Below are positions 50,985 to 58,134 of a stretch of DNA of 58,134 nucleotides, piece after piece; positions within the stretch are counted from its first letter, which is position 1; every line of letters starts with the position of its first letter. Both the position numbers and the translations under genes were made by a program. Below the pieces are notes generated by a model. The model was not told where the DNA came from and did no database searches. It saw only the letters and a list, made by a program, of their open reading frames with translations. The stretch comes from Planctomycetota bacterium (GTDB taxonomy: Bacteria > Planctomycetota > Phycisphaerae > SM23-33), in the NCBI GenBank assembly GCA_030635145.1, contig DAOVZK010000008.1, positions 1 to 58,134 of the forward strand, written 5' to 3'.

Positions 50985-51423
50985 AACCTCACTTTTGGGA
51001 ACAATTACCTCTTACAAAAGAATCTATCGGCCTTTACATTGGGGTAGTTTAATAATAACTTTAAAATTATTACTCGTTATTTTTAAAGATGTTACGTTGG
51101 CGGCAACCGTACAAGTCGGCAAAAAAATCATATTTTTGGCCCACTGCCCACAGAGTTCCTCCCGCAAATATAAGATACACCCCGCCTGATTGCGTAATAT
51201 CACATATTCAAAATTTCAATTTTCAAAACGACAGAGCGTTAGAGCAATTAACGCTTGTGCTGCGGGGTTCATGCTGGCTGCTGCGTTTTACGCAATCCTC
51301 GCGGGTTAGATGTCCCTGGTATTGTCGGGCTGGACGACCTTGTCAACGGGGGTGGCGTGGCTACACCGCGTTTCGCGGGGTAACCACGGAAGCTCAGAAC
51401 GCATTAATTAATCAGACTCTGTA
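50985..51423. other. 440-bp spacer with a hairpin repeat
   Basis: No gene. A hairpin built on GGTGGCGTGGCTAC ... GTAACCACGG lies at about 51350-51390; a relative occurs at about 13371-13436 upstream of dnaN (GGTGGCGTGGTTAC ... GTAGCCACGAACC). The rest is AT-rich. Confidence 0.5.
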
Positions 51424-52089
51424 TCAGTCCTCTTGTTCATTGATCCAGATTACGGGCAGGAAAAGATATTTACCTGTTTTGCCGGTCCCCGGCTCAAACG
51501 CCAGTTCATCTTTGTGATCCTTCAAAACCTTGACACCCCAAGGGCCTTTACTGCGGCTTGTCTGCCGGTCTTCTGTCAGGAAGCCCTTTAGGTCTGCCGG
51601 AGGAACAATGCATCGTTCGCCGGAGTCATTCTTGACAAACTCAACCATATCGAATTTGTCCAAGGAATCCGCACAGCTTGGCGATATGTCCCACCAGTAG
51701 AAAAAAGATAATTCATCATGCTTTTTACTACGCTTGACCAGAATCGCTTCTTTTTCTTCGATCACAGCGATTTCTTTTATCTTGGATTCCGAATGGCATT
51801 GCTGGTGGCATTCCGCATGCATCAATGCGCAATTATCTTTGTTGTACCCTTTCGTCTGATCCAAACGGTGCAAGTGGACATTATATTTAGTCTCGAATGG
51901 CTTTCCACAGTAATGGCATGGCTTGTTGGCATCGAACAATTCGCGTTTGATACTTGTCTTAGTCTTTCGTTCGTCTAACTGAAGCCGGGCAAAAACAAAC
52001 CGATTAGCATACCACCAATTGTCTGGGTCACCAGCAGCATGTTCTTCGATTAATTGTCTGGTCTGCCTTAGGATTTCTTGCGGTGTCAT
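51424..52089 (-). CDS. HNH endonuclease-like protein
   Basis: 221 aa from ATG 52087-52089, with CAGGAC upstream; the longer frame overlaps yggU and is not protein-like. Residues about 52-95 hold a zinc-ribbed HNH motif: CHYCGKPF, then HLHRLDQTKGYNKDNCALMHAECHQQCH. The N-terminal helical part (about 1-50) and the beta-rich C-terminus (about 130-220) are unrecognised. No methylase or restriction partner is next to it. It may be an accessory nuclease of defence or mobile origin; that is inference. Confidence 0.75.
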   Translation of the reverse strand: MTPQEILRQTRQLIEEHAAGDPDNWWYANRFVFARLQLDERKTKTSIKRELFDANKPCHYCGKPFETKYNVHLHRLDQTKGYNKDNCALMHAECHQQCHSESKIKEIAVIEEKEAILVKRSKKHDELSFFYWWDISPSCADSLDKFDMVEFVKNDSGERCIVPPADLKGFLTEDRQTSRSKGPWGVKVLKDHKDELAFEPGTGKTGKYLFLPVIWINEQED

Positions 52090-52117
52090 ATTTTGTCCTG
52101 TCTGGTGATGGACCATC

Positions 52118-52423
52118 TTACATTTTCCGCAGTTTTTGGCGGATCGCATCTGCGGATATTCCGTCGATGCGGAATTCTTTGCGTGGATTCGTCGGCCCGG
52201 AGGTAAGCGTAACGGATTTGCGGTCGACACCCAGCGCCTTGGCGAGGATTTTGGCGATGGCGGTATTGGCTCGGCCTTTTTCAGGCGCAGCCGACGTCGT
52301 AATCTTAAGCGAATCACCCAACACGCCCACAACCCTGTCTCGCGACGAACCGGGAACGACCTTGACGGAAATTATCACTCCGCCGTCATATTCGCGAATG
52401 TCGATGTGTTCTGCATTATCCAT
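52118..52423 (-). CDS. YggU/DUF167 family protein
   Basis: 101 aa, the whole family length. Conserved KVVPGSSRDRVVG, LKITTSAAPEKGRANTAIAKILAKALGV and VTLTSGPTNPRKEFRIDG. The molecular role is unknown for the family. The HNH gene follows 28 bp downstream in the same direction. Confidence 0.93.
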   Translation of the reverse strand: MDNAEHIDIREYDGGVIISVKVVPGSSRDRVVGVLGDSLKITTSAAPEKGRANTAIAKILAKALGVDRKSVTLTSGPTNPRKEFRIDGISADAIRQKLRKM

Positions 52424-52468
52424 GATTGTAACCTATGTGCGCCAGGCCCATATTCTCTACGTTCCCTA

Positions 52469-52582
52469 GATTCCAGCTTTCGCTGGAATGACACTGGGGG
52501 TGTTCGCAGTTCGTAGGCCGGGTTTTAACCCGGCGTTTTTTGACGGGCGCATTTCATCGCGCCGGGTCAAGACCCGGCCTAC
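52469..52582. repeat. Repeat block upstream of yggU: short hairpin plus inverted GTAGGCCGGGT REPs
   Basis: 52469-52491 is a hairpin ATTCCAGCTTTCGCTGGAAT. 52513-52534 (GTAGGCCGGGT..ACCCGGC) and 52561-52582 (inverted) are the same REP pair as at 12753/12941, here separated by only 26 bp. Confidence 0.8.
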
Positions 52583-52706
52583 AAAATAAATTACTACCGG
52601 TTGCCTCCGGTGCTGCCGGCTACAGCAGACCACTTTGCTTGGCGTAGTCGAACCCACTCTGTGGGGGGGGGCTTAAAACATTCACGGGAAATCGGCGTAC
52701 TCGCGG

Positions 52707-53270
52707 CTACAACATGCCCGTTTCTTTTGCGTAGTCAAATACGCCGCCGGCGGCGAGAATTTTGCCGGCATCACCAAGCGATCGCAGCTGAAACTCCGCG
52801 CCGGTGGTGATGTTCTTCAGCACTCCGGCTGCGATGTCCAGTTCCACTTCGTCGCCGGTAGAAAACTTGTCGTAGATTTTCTCTTCGCACTCGCACGGGG
52901 CGCAGTACCCACCGTTGATGCAGTTGCGATAAAAAATGCGTGCGTAGCTTTCGGCGACGATGGCGGTGCACCCAGCCTCGGCGATTGCCAGCGGGGCATG
53001 CTCGCGCGATGAGCCGCATCCAAAGTTCGCACCGGCGACGATAACGGCGAACTCGCTCGCAAACGCGTCGTCGGGTGTAAATTTGACGTTACCTTGCGGC
53101 AGGCCGCTTTGGGCGATGGGAACCCCGCTCATGGCGTAGCGGCCGAAAAATTTCCGCTCGTCGGCGTCCGACGGGTTGTAGCTGAGAAACTCGGCTGGGA
53201 TGATCTGGTCGGTGTCGATATTGTCACCGGCGACGTAAACTTTGCCTTTGATTTTCGTATTCGTATTCAT
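52707..53270 (-). CDS. leuD: 3-isopropylmalate dehydratase small subunit
   Basis: 187 aa. With LeuC it isomerises isopropylmalate in leucine synthesis, although homoaconitase-type small subunits look alike. Seen: DNIDTDQIIPAEFL, the hallmark NFGCGSSREHAP, ESYARIFYRNCINGG. leuC and leuB are not adjacent. The leader contains two strong terminator hairpins about 150 and 220 bp upstream of the start. Confidence 0.93.
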   Translation of the reverse strand: MNTNTKIKGKVYVAGDNIDTDQIIPAEFLSYNPSDADERKFFGRYAMSGVPIAQSGLPQGNVKFTPDDAFASEFAVIVAGANFGCGSSREHAPLAIAEAGCTAIVAESYARIFYRNCINGGYCAPCECEEKIYDKFSTGDEVELDIAAGVLKNITTGAEFQLRSLGDAGKILAAGGVFDYAKETGML

Positions 53271-53420
53271 TTATATGTCCGCCTTTGTAAATCTTGTTGT
53301 TTGCTGTTGCCAGCTGCAATCAGCAAAACGCCAATTATCATTCATTTTACCCAGCTTCTCAGGCGAATTTTACTCGCCCGCTCTATTTCAAAATTCCGAA
53401 CGCTTGTCGCCAGAATCAGT

Positions 53421-53513
53421 TACGCAAAAAAAAGGCGACGTCCAGGTGGAGGGAGACCTGAACGTCGCAGTATAGCTGCGTCCCAAAAAATGCAGGTGGA
53501 GGGAGACCTGCAT
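53421..53513 (-). ncRNA. Tandem terminator-type hairpins with identical CUCCCUCC loops
   Basis: On the minus strand two hairpins occur in tandem. Hairpin A (53490-53513): stem ATGCAGGT/ACCTGCAT, loop CTCCCTCC, then TTTTTT. Hairpin B (53435-53468): a 12-bp stem with one mismatch (GCGACGT..AGGT / ACCT..ACGTCGC), the same 8-nt loop, then TTTTTTTT. The lower stems differ while the upper stem and loop are the same. A TATACT box lies between them. They could be ends of small RNAs, terminators or an attenuator for leuD. Confidence 0.6.
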
Positions 53514-53715
53514 CAAACTTGGGTGCAGCGGACAACCACAATTCAACGTATTTCCGAGAAATACGCAAGGGCAATCTGAAATATTCGCAAATTTTTTTGT
53601 AAATATTTCGTTTTGCACCATTTACCGCCCCAAAAATTACCTCGGAGCCATGGGTCAAACACTATCTGCGAGAACAGGAGTATTGACCTGATGCCCCGGC
53701 CTCATCACTTTTAAC

Positions 53716-53740
53716 AAAAATTCCCCGCAGGAGTTGCGGG
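53716..53740 (-). terminator. Intrinsic terminator of nrdJ
   Basis: On the minus strand: CCCGCA, loop ACTCC, TGCGGG, then GAATTTTTG, about 25 bp after the nrdJ stop. Confidence 0.8.
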
Positions 53741-53762
53741 CCAATTCAATTGTTTTGCGGAA

Positions 53763-56700
53763 CTAGCTACATCCTAGCGATGACCCGCAGTTGAAGCATT
53801 TGTAACAATTTCCGTTTCGCACCGTAATCGAACCGCATGTCGGACAAGGCGGGGCGTCTTCCTGGAAGTGGGAAAACTGCCTGTCGATGCGGTCGGATTT
53901 TGCCGGTGTCAATCGTAACGAAGTGGACGATGCCGTAGCCGTCGCGACAATACCTCCAGGCGTGGTGCCTTGGATAGCTTGCGGTGAACTTTCGGTGTTA
54001 CCCAAAAGTGCGCCAACAGACCCCCTGGCATCCGTGCGGGGGGCCTGCTGTGCGCGGCCAGATTCCGAGGAAGCATCATCCTTGACAGCCTCGGGCGCTG
54101 CATTGCTTAAGGATTTCGAGTTCGCAGTTTTTCCACCAGCTCCCGCCGCCGGTTTCGGCTTGGCGGTTTCGGCGGTCGGTTTGGCAGCGGCCTCCGACTT
54201 GTCGTCGAGGAACGTCTGCTCTAACCAGCGGAAAATGTAATCTACGATACTCTTGGCAAACGGAATATTTCGGTTCGTCGTCATTCCGCTTGGTTCGAAA
54301 CGCTGATGCGTGAATTTTTTGGCAAGTGCCTCCAGCGGCACACCGTATTGGAGGCAGAGGCTGGTGGCGGTGGCGAAAACGTCCATCATCCCACCGACGG
54401 TTGACCCTTCTTTGGCCATCGACACGAAAACTTCGCCCGGCTGGCCGTTCTCGTAAAGCCCGACCGTCAGATAGCCCTCGTGCCCTGCGACGTCAAACTT
54501 GTGAGTCATGCTCGGGCGAGTAGCCGGGAGCCGGTGGCGGTGCGGGGTGCGTTTGGCGGCTTCGAGTTCTTCGGGGCTTATGCTGGCGGCGTCGAGGGCT
54601 TCGGTTTCGTTTTTAGACATGTCCGATGTATTTAGCGGCTGGATGCGTTTTGATCCGTCGCGATAAATCGCCACAGCCTTTAATCCCAGTTTCCACGACT
54701 CGGTGTACGCCTCCATGATTTCTTCAATCGTGGTTTCGTTTGCGATATTCACGGTTTTGGAAATCGCACCGGAGATAAACGGTTGAGCGGCAGCCATCAT
54801 TCGAATATGCCCGGTATGCGGAATGCATCGCACGCCGTTTGCGGGCTTGAAGGCACAGTCGAAAACGGTAAGGTGTTCGTCGGCTAATTCGGGGGCGCCT
54901 TCGATGGTGTCGTGTTCGTCGATGAACTCTATAATCTCGGCGATTTGCGTCTGGGTGTATCCCAAACGTTCGAGAGCTTGCGGTACCGTTTGATTGACAA
55001 TCTTGAACATTCCGCCGCCGGCGAGATTTTTGTACTTCACCAGCGCGATGTCCGGTTCGATGCCGGTCGTGTCGCAGTCCATCATAAACCCGATGGTTCC
55101 GGTCGGTGCAAGGACGGTTACCTGTGCGTTGCGATATCCGAATTCTTCACCGCAGGTGTAGGCTTCGTCCCATGAACTCTCGGCTGCTTCCAGCAGGTTT
55201 TCGTCGCAGAGTTCTGTGGAGATTCCAGCGACGGCGGCGCGGTGCATTTTGATGACTTTCAGCATGGATTGGCGGTTCTTGTAGAACTGCGGGAACGTGC
55301 CGACGCGCGATGCGATTTCGGCACTGGTGCTGTAAGCGTTGGCGGTCATGATCGAGGTGACGGCACCGGCAACGGCTCGTCCGCTGTCTCCGTCGTAAGG
55401 TAAACCAAGCGACATGATCAACGCACCGAGGTTTGCGTATCCCAAACCCAGCGGGCGGAACTCGTGCGAGTTGCGGGCGATTTTTTCCGACGGATAGCTG
55501 GCGTTGTCGACTAAGATTTCCTGAGCGATTGTGAAAATACGAATCGCTGAGCGGAATCGTTCGACATCGAATTGCCCGTCGGGCTTGCGGAACTTCATAA
55601 GGTTCAGCGATGCCAGGTTGCAGGCAGAGTCGTCGATGAACATGTATTCGCTGCATGGGTTCGAGGCACAGATGTCACCGGACTGCGGGCAGGTGTGCCA
55701 CTTGTTGATCGTGGTGTGATATTGCACGCCCGGGTCGCCGCAAATGTGCGTGCCCTCGGCGATGCTGCGCAACAGCTCCTGAGCTTTGTACGTTACGTTC
55801 GGTTCGCCATCGACAACGTTTTTCGTTTGCCATTCCTGATCGTCCAGGGCAGCCTGCATAAAATCGTCAGTAATACGAACCGAAAAATTCGCATTCTGGA
55901 ACATCACCGAGCTGTACGCCTCGCCGTTAAACGAACCGTCGTAACCCTGCTCGATGAGTGCCCAGGCTTTTTTCTCTTCCTGGGTTTTGGCTTCGATAAA
56001 TTCTTTGATATCCGGGTGGTCGCATCGCAGCGATTGCATTTTTGCGGCGCGGCGGGTCTTACCACCGGATTTGATAACGGCGGCGACCTGATCAAAAACT
56101 CGCATGAAACTCAATGGCCCTGACGGTATACCGCCGCTGGAAAGTTTTTCGCGCGACGAACGCAACGTCGAAAGGTCTGTGCCCGTTCCGCTGCCATGCT
56201 TAAAGAGCATCGCCTCTTGGCTGGCCAGCCGCATGATGTCTTCCATGTTGTCGTCAACGCCCTGAATGAAACACGCCGACGCCTGCGGATATTCATATGC
56301 ACGCTCGGTGCGAACGGGTTTTTCAACCGACTTGTCCCAGTGATACGAACCCGCCCCGCCGGAGACGCCGTTCTGATGGAACAATCCGACGTTAAACCAT
56401 ACCGGGGAGTTAAACGCGCCGTGCTGATTGATGCACAACCAGGTTAGCTCGTCGTAGAATTTTTCGGCGTCGCGCGGAGTGGCGAACATTCCATCTTTTA
56501 CGCCCCAGTCGGTGATGGTGCGGGTGACGCGATCGACTAGCTGGCGAACGGAATTTTCGCGATTGTCCGTGCCGTTTTCCCCGAAGAAGTATTTGCTGAC
56601 GACGACGTTGATGGCGATCTGCGACCAGTCGGCGGGGACTTCGACATCGTTCTGTTCAAAAACGACCTCGCCATCTTTCCCGGAAATGCGCGCCGATCGC

Positions 56701-56852
56701 TTTTCCCATGTTATCTGATCGAAGGGTGCTTCGTCTTCTGACGAAAAAACTCGTGAAACTTTCAGCCCGTCCTGGGCACATCGCATATCCACATATGCTG
56801 TATCGTGATTTTGATCAATCTGTTCCGAGTGTTCTCGTTCTTCCAGTCCCAT
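53763..56852 (-). CDS. nrdJ: Adenosylcobalamin-dependent ribonucleotide reductase (class II)
   Basis: 1029 aa from ATG 56850-56852, chosen because GGAGAGG lies 8 bases upstream; the frame extends 24 codons more. It reduces ribonucleotides with or without oxygen using coenzyme B12. Seen: NSPVWFNVG, KHGSGTGTDLSTLRSSREKL, GGKTRRAAKM, NPCSEYMFID with the active-site Cys region, LAPTGTIGFMMDCDTTGIEPD, and a C-terminal CPTC...CYKCFNCG redox/zinc tail. An Ala/Pro-rich linker (about 890-990) makes it longer than usual. No cobalamin riboswitch was recognised; an NrdR-type operator lies about 350 bp upstream. Confidence 0.96.
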   Translation of the reverse strand: MGLEEREHSEQIDQNHDTAYVDMRCAQDGLKVSRVFSSEDEAPFDQITWEKRSARISGKDGEVVFEQNDVEVPADWSQIAINVVVSKYFFGENGTDNRENSVRQLVDRVTRTITDWGVKDGMFATPRDAEKFYDELTWLCINQHGAFNSPVWFNVGLFHQNGVSGGAGSYHWDKSVEKPVRTERAYEYPQASACFIQGVDDNMEDIMRLASQEAMLFKHGSGTGTDLSTLRSSREKLSSGGIPSGPLSFMRVFDQVAAVIKSGGKTRRAAKMQSLRCDHPDIKEFIEAKTQEEKKAWALIEQGYDGSFNGEAYSSVMFQNANFSVRITDDFMQAALDDQEWQTKNVVDGEPNVTYKAQELLRSIAEGTHICGDPGVQYHTTINKWHTCPQSGDICASNPCSEYMFIDDSACNLASLNLMKFRKPDGQFDVERFRSAIRIFTIAQEILVDNASYPSEKIARNSHEFRPLGLGYANLGALIMSLGLPYDGDSGRAVAGAVTSIMTANAYSTSAEIASRVGTFPQFYKNRQSMLKVIKMHRAAVAGISTELCDENLLEAAESSWDEAYTCGEEFGYRNAQVTVLAPTGTIGFMMDCDTTGIEPDIALVKYKNLAGGGMFKIVNQTVPQALERLGYTQTQIAEIIEFIDEHDTIEGAPELADEHLTVFDCAFKPANGVRCIPHTGHIRMMAAAQPFISGAISKTVNIANETTIEEIMEAYTESWKLGLKAVAIYRDGSKRIQPLNTSDMSKNETEALDAASISPEELEAAKRTPHRHRLPATRPSMTHKFDVAGHEGYLTVGLYENGQPGEVFVSMAKEGSTVGGMMDVFATATSLCLQYGVPLEALAKKFTHQRFEPSGMTTNRNIPFAKSIVDYIFRWLEQTFLDDKSEAAAKPTAETAKPKPAAGAGGKTANSKSLSNAAPEAVKDDASSESGRAQQAPRTDARGSVGALLGNTESSPQAIQGTTPGGIVATATASSTSLRLTPAKSDRIDRQFSHFQEDAPPCPTCGSITVRNGNCYKCFNCGSSLGCS

Positions 56853-57237
56853 AAAAGCACACCTCTCCGGGCGGTAAACCACCGCAAATCTACAGTCGTG
56901 AGCGACCCAGACCGCAAGCCTCAAACTACTTATAATAAAATAACATCCTTCGGGCGGACCTTGCCGAATTCAGCCTATATTGCAGAACCAGGCAAGTATA
57001 AATGCCTATGCAATAAAATTTAGCCCATGCTGCCCAAAACTCGCCTGATCCCTCAGAACCTCAACAAGTCACCCAGCAGCGTCCAAAGGTCAACTCAAAA
57101 ATCCTAAACCCAATATATTGAGGTATCAAGCGAAATGTACCCAACATTTTGTATATTGTTGTAAATAACTGCCGCAAAAACAGTTGTGCCGCAATAAATT
57201 TCTCACCCGCAAACTGCCAACAGGTTTTGACACCGTA

Positions 57238-57319
57238 ATTATACGCGCGGATTTGGTAAAAAACAGACAAAAACACAATTTGTTGTGTAAAAGATATTTT
57301 TGTACACAACCTGTGGGGA
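57238..57319 (-). promoter_or_regulatory. NrdR-type box pair and promoter of nrdJ
   Basis: ACACAATTTGTTGTGT (57273-57288) fits the NrdR box pattern ACACwATATATwGTGT. A weaker second box ACACAACCTGTGGGGA (57304-57319) follows after 15 bp, so the boxes are 31 bp apart, the usual NrdR spacing. On the minus strand a perfect TATAAT (57238-57243) lies downstream; its -35 is poor. Read on the minus strand, the same DNA also looks like loose DnaA boxes (CTATCAACA, TTCCCCACA, TTGTGTACA, TTTTACACA). Confidence 0.62.
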
Positions 57320-57447
57320 ACCTGTTGATAGTTGTTGGCAAGCTGCGCGGGCGTGGTGCCATCCCATGGAATGGGCGAATTTCCCAAGTTCAGAGTTTAA
57401 CTTGCTCGGTAAAAAACAGGGTTATCCGGTAGTATTTTGAATTACTT

Positions 57448-57516
57448 GTCATTGCGAGGAGCGTAGCGACGCGGCAATCCCTAGCGGCGAGATTGCTTCG
57501 CTTTGCTCGCAATGAC
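57448..57516. repeat. GTCATTGCGAGGAGCG palindromic repeat
   Basis: GTCATTGCGAGGAGCG (57448-57463) pairs with TTTGCTCGCAATGAC (57502-57516). Inside, GCGGCAATCCCTAGCGGCGAGATTGC adds a second stem. Same family as 39488-39563 and 11349-11379. Confidence 0.78.
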
Positions 57517-57569
57517 ATAAAACATGTTTTCTACAGAGCATTTCCTAATTCCAATTTACGGAAATTGCC

Positions 57570-58134
57570 CTACAGCACCTTAATAACAATCATGGTGATG
57601 TCGTCTTCTTGCGGTTCGCCGCCGCGGAATTTGATGACGGCGTCGTTGACGGCGTCGATAATTTCCGTTGCTGACCGCTCGGTGTTGGCACGGATGATTT
57701 CTTCCAGTCGCTCCTTGCCGAACTGTTCGTGTTCGGGACTGCGCGCTTCCCAAATTCCGTCGGTGCCGATTAAGATTACGTCGCCGCTTCCCAGCTGTAC
57801 CGGTTCGCTGTCGCCGTAGGTCATCCCTTCCATAACACCAAGCATAACCCCGGACGCGGCGCCGAGTTCGCAGAACTTTCCGCTATCTTTTCGCAGCCAA
57901 AGGGCAGGGTCGTGCCCCGCCGAGACGCACTTGATCGTTTTATTCGCCGGGTCGAGAATCGCATAGAACAGCGTCAGGAAATGTGACGGATCGGTATCGG
58001 CAACGAGGTGTTCGTTTATGTCTTCCATAAGTTTGTCGAGCTTGTCGAAATAGTCGACGGCGTGGGAGCGAAGAATTCCCCGCGCCGAGGCCATCAGCAG
58101 TGCCGCCTGAATTCCGTGCCCCGTGATGTCGCCA
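57570..58134 (-). CDS. PP2C-type (SpoIIE/RsbU-like) serine phosphatase, 5' end outside window
   Basis: The frame runs to the window edge, so the N-terminus is missing; about 187 residues are visible. It begins GDITGHGIQAALLM, a typical SpoIIE motif (D-x-T-G-H-G), and contains FYAILDPANKTIKCVSAGHDPALW, GVMLGVMEG, LGSGDVILIGTDGIWEAR and the metal ligands EDDITMIVIK at the end. Such enzymes remove phosphate from STAS proteins in partner switching, so it is a possible counterpart of the kinase-STAS pair at 34.9-35.7 kb. Sensor domains would be upstream. Confidence 0.93.
   Translation of the reverse strand, partial: GDITGHGIQAALLMASARGILRSHAVDYFDKLDKLMEDINEHLVADTDPSHFLTLFYAILDPANKTIKCVSAGHDPALWLRKDSGKFCELGAASGVMLGVMEGMTYGDSEPVQLGSGDVILIGTDGIWEARSPEHEQFGKERLEEIIRANTERSATEIIDAVNDAVIKFRGGEPQEDDITMIVIKVL

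Larger units (their letters stand above)
56853..57569. other. 720-bp region upstream of nrdJ
   Basis: No gene seen. It contains the nrdJ leader (about 380 bp if the TATAAT is right), the NrdR-type boxes and the repeat at 57448-57516. Long AT-rich stretches occur at 57100-57300. Confidence 0.5.

Noticed and set aside
53435-53513. Plus-strand reading of the hairpins as CsrA-binding GGA loops
   Set aside because: Possible in principle (loop GGAGGGAG), but the T-runs follow the stems only on the minus strand and the nearest downstream gene is on the minus strand.
56853-57240. Adenosylcobalamin riboswitch in the nrdJ leader
   Set aside because: Looked for on the minus strand because the enzyme needs B12, but no B12-box-like core (GCCACTG with AGGGAA..GGTGAA) could be found.
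57180-57340. Replication origin
   Set aside because: The box-like sequences each deviate from TTATNCACA, no dnaA gene is near, and the NrdR interpretation explains the palindrome and spacing better.
1-58134. rRNA, tmRNA, SRP RNA, RNase P RNA
   Set aside because: No characteristic core sequences were recognised by eye on either strand; a covariance search would be needed to exclude diverged forms.

Overview
The window looks like chromosomal DNA from an uncultured, Gram-negative-type bacterium, most probably a planctomycete (Phycisphaerae-like). That assignment is inference. It rests on an outer-membrane lipid-transport (Mla) operon, a lipoprotein diacylglyceryl transferase with a very large insertion, a tandem NDK-like protein, a PheT without its tRNA-binding domain, PilX-like proteins with beta-helix-type repeats, and gene-poor spacers packed with small palindromic repeats. 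No rRNA, CRISPR or prophage was seen. One tRNA (Phe, GAA) is present.

Layout. 1-0.65 kb: tail of an IS110-type transposase, then rpiB. 1.06-6.4 kb: minor-pilin operon (PilV-like, three tandem PilX-like paralogues, PilW-like). 6.46-7.35 kb: REP-associated tyrosine transposase with its REP palindromes. 7.8-9.3 kb: parB with three perfect parS sites. 10.2-12.7 kb: fused MNT-HEPN protein, a repeat block and a U32 protein. 13-19 kb: small membrane protein, dnaN, SGNH hydrolase, VWA protein, aroC. 19.2-26.8 kb: two M16 peptidases with complementary halves of the active site, murD, znuCB, pyrH-frr. 27-34.5 kb: dGTPase and HIT protein, PadR/HAAS pair with a clear promoter-operator, pheT, NDK duplication, and a 950-bp spacer with a MITE-like element. 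34.5-39.5 kb: lipoprotein, anti-sigma-type kinase, STAS protein, MlaE, MlaF, MlaD and a membrane protein. 39.7-47.4 kb (minus): purC, a membrane protein, a TPR/HEAT secreted protein, a PDZ pseudoprotease, lgt, panD. 47.9-58.1 kb: SurA/PpiD-like protein, tRNA-Phe, HD-GYP, HNH nuclease, YggU, leuD, tandem hairpins, nrdJ with an NrdR-type operator, and a truncated PP2C (SpoIIE/RsbU-like) phosphatase at the right edge.

How things fit together. The kinase-STAS pair sits directly in front of mlaE-mlaF, so partner-switching may control lipid transport through an MlaB-like STAS subunit. The lgt-PDZ-TPR-membrane cluster looks like one envelope operon. parB, parS and dnaN suggest that the replication origin is not far away, although neither dnaA nor parA is in the window.

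Most attractive unexplained items: the triplicated PilX-like cassette, the kinase-STAS-Mla arrangement, two terminator hairpins on the minus strand with the same CUCCCUCC loop between nrdJ and leuD, and the dense set of nested palindromic or MITE-like repeats.
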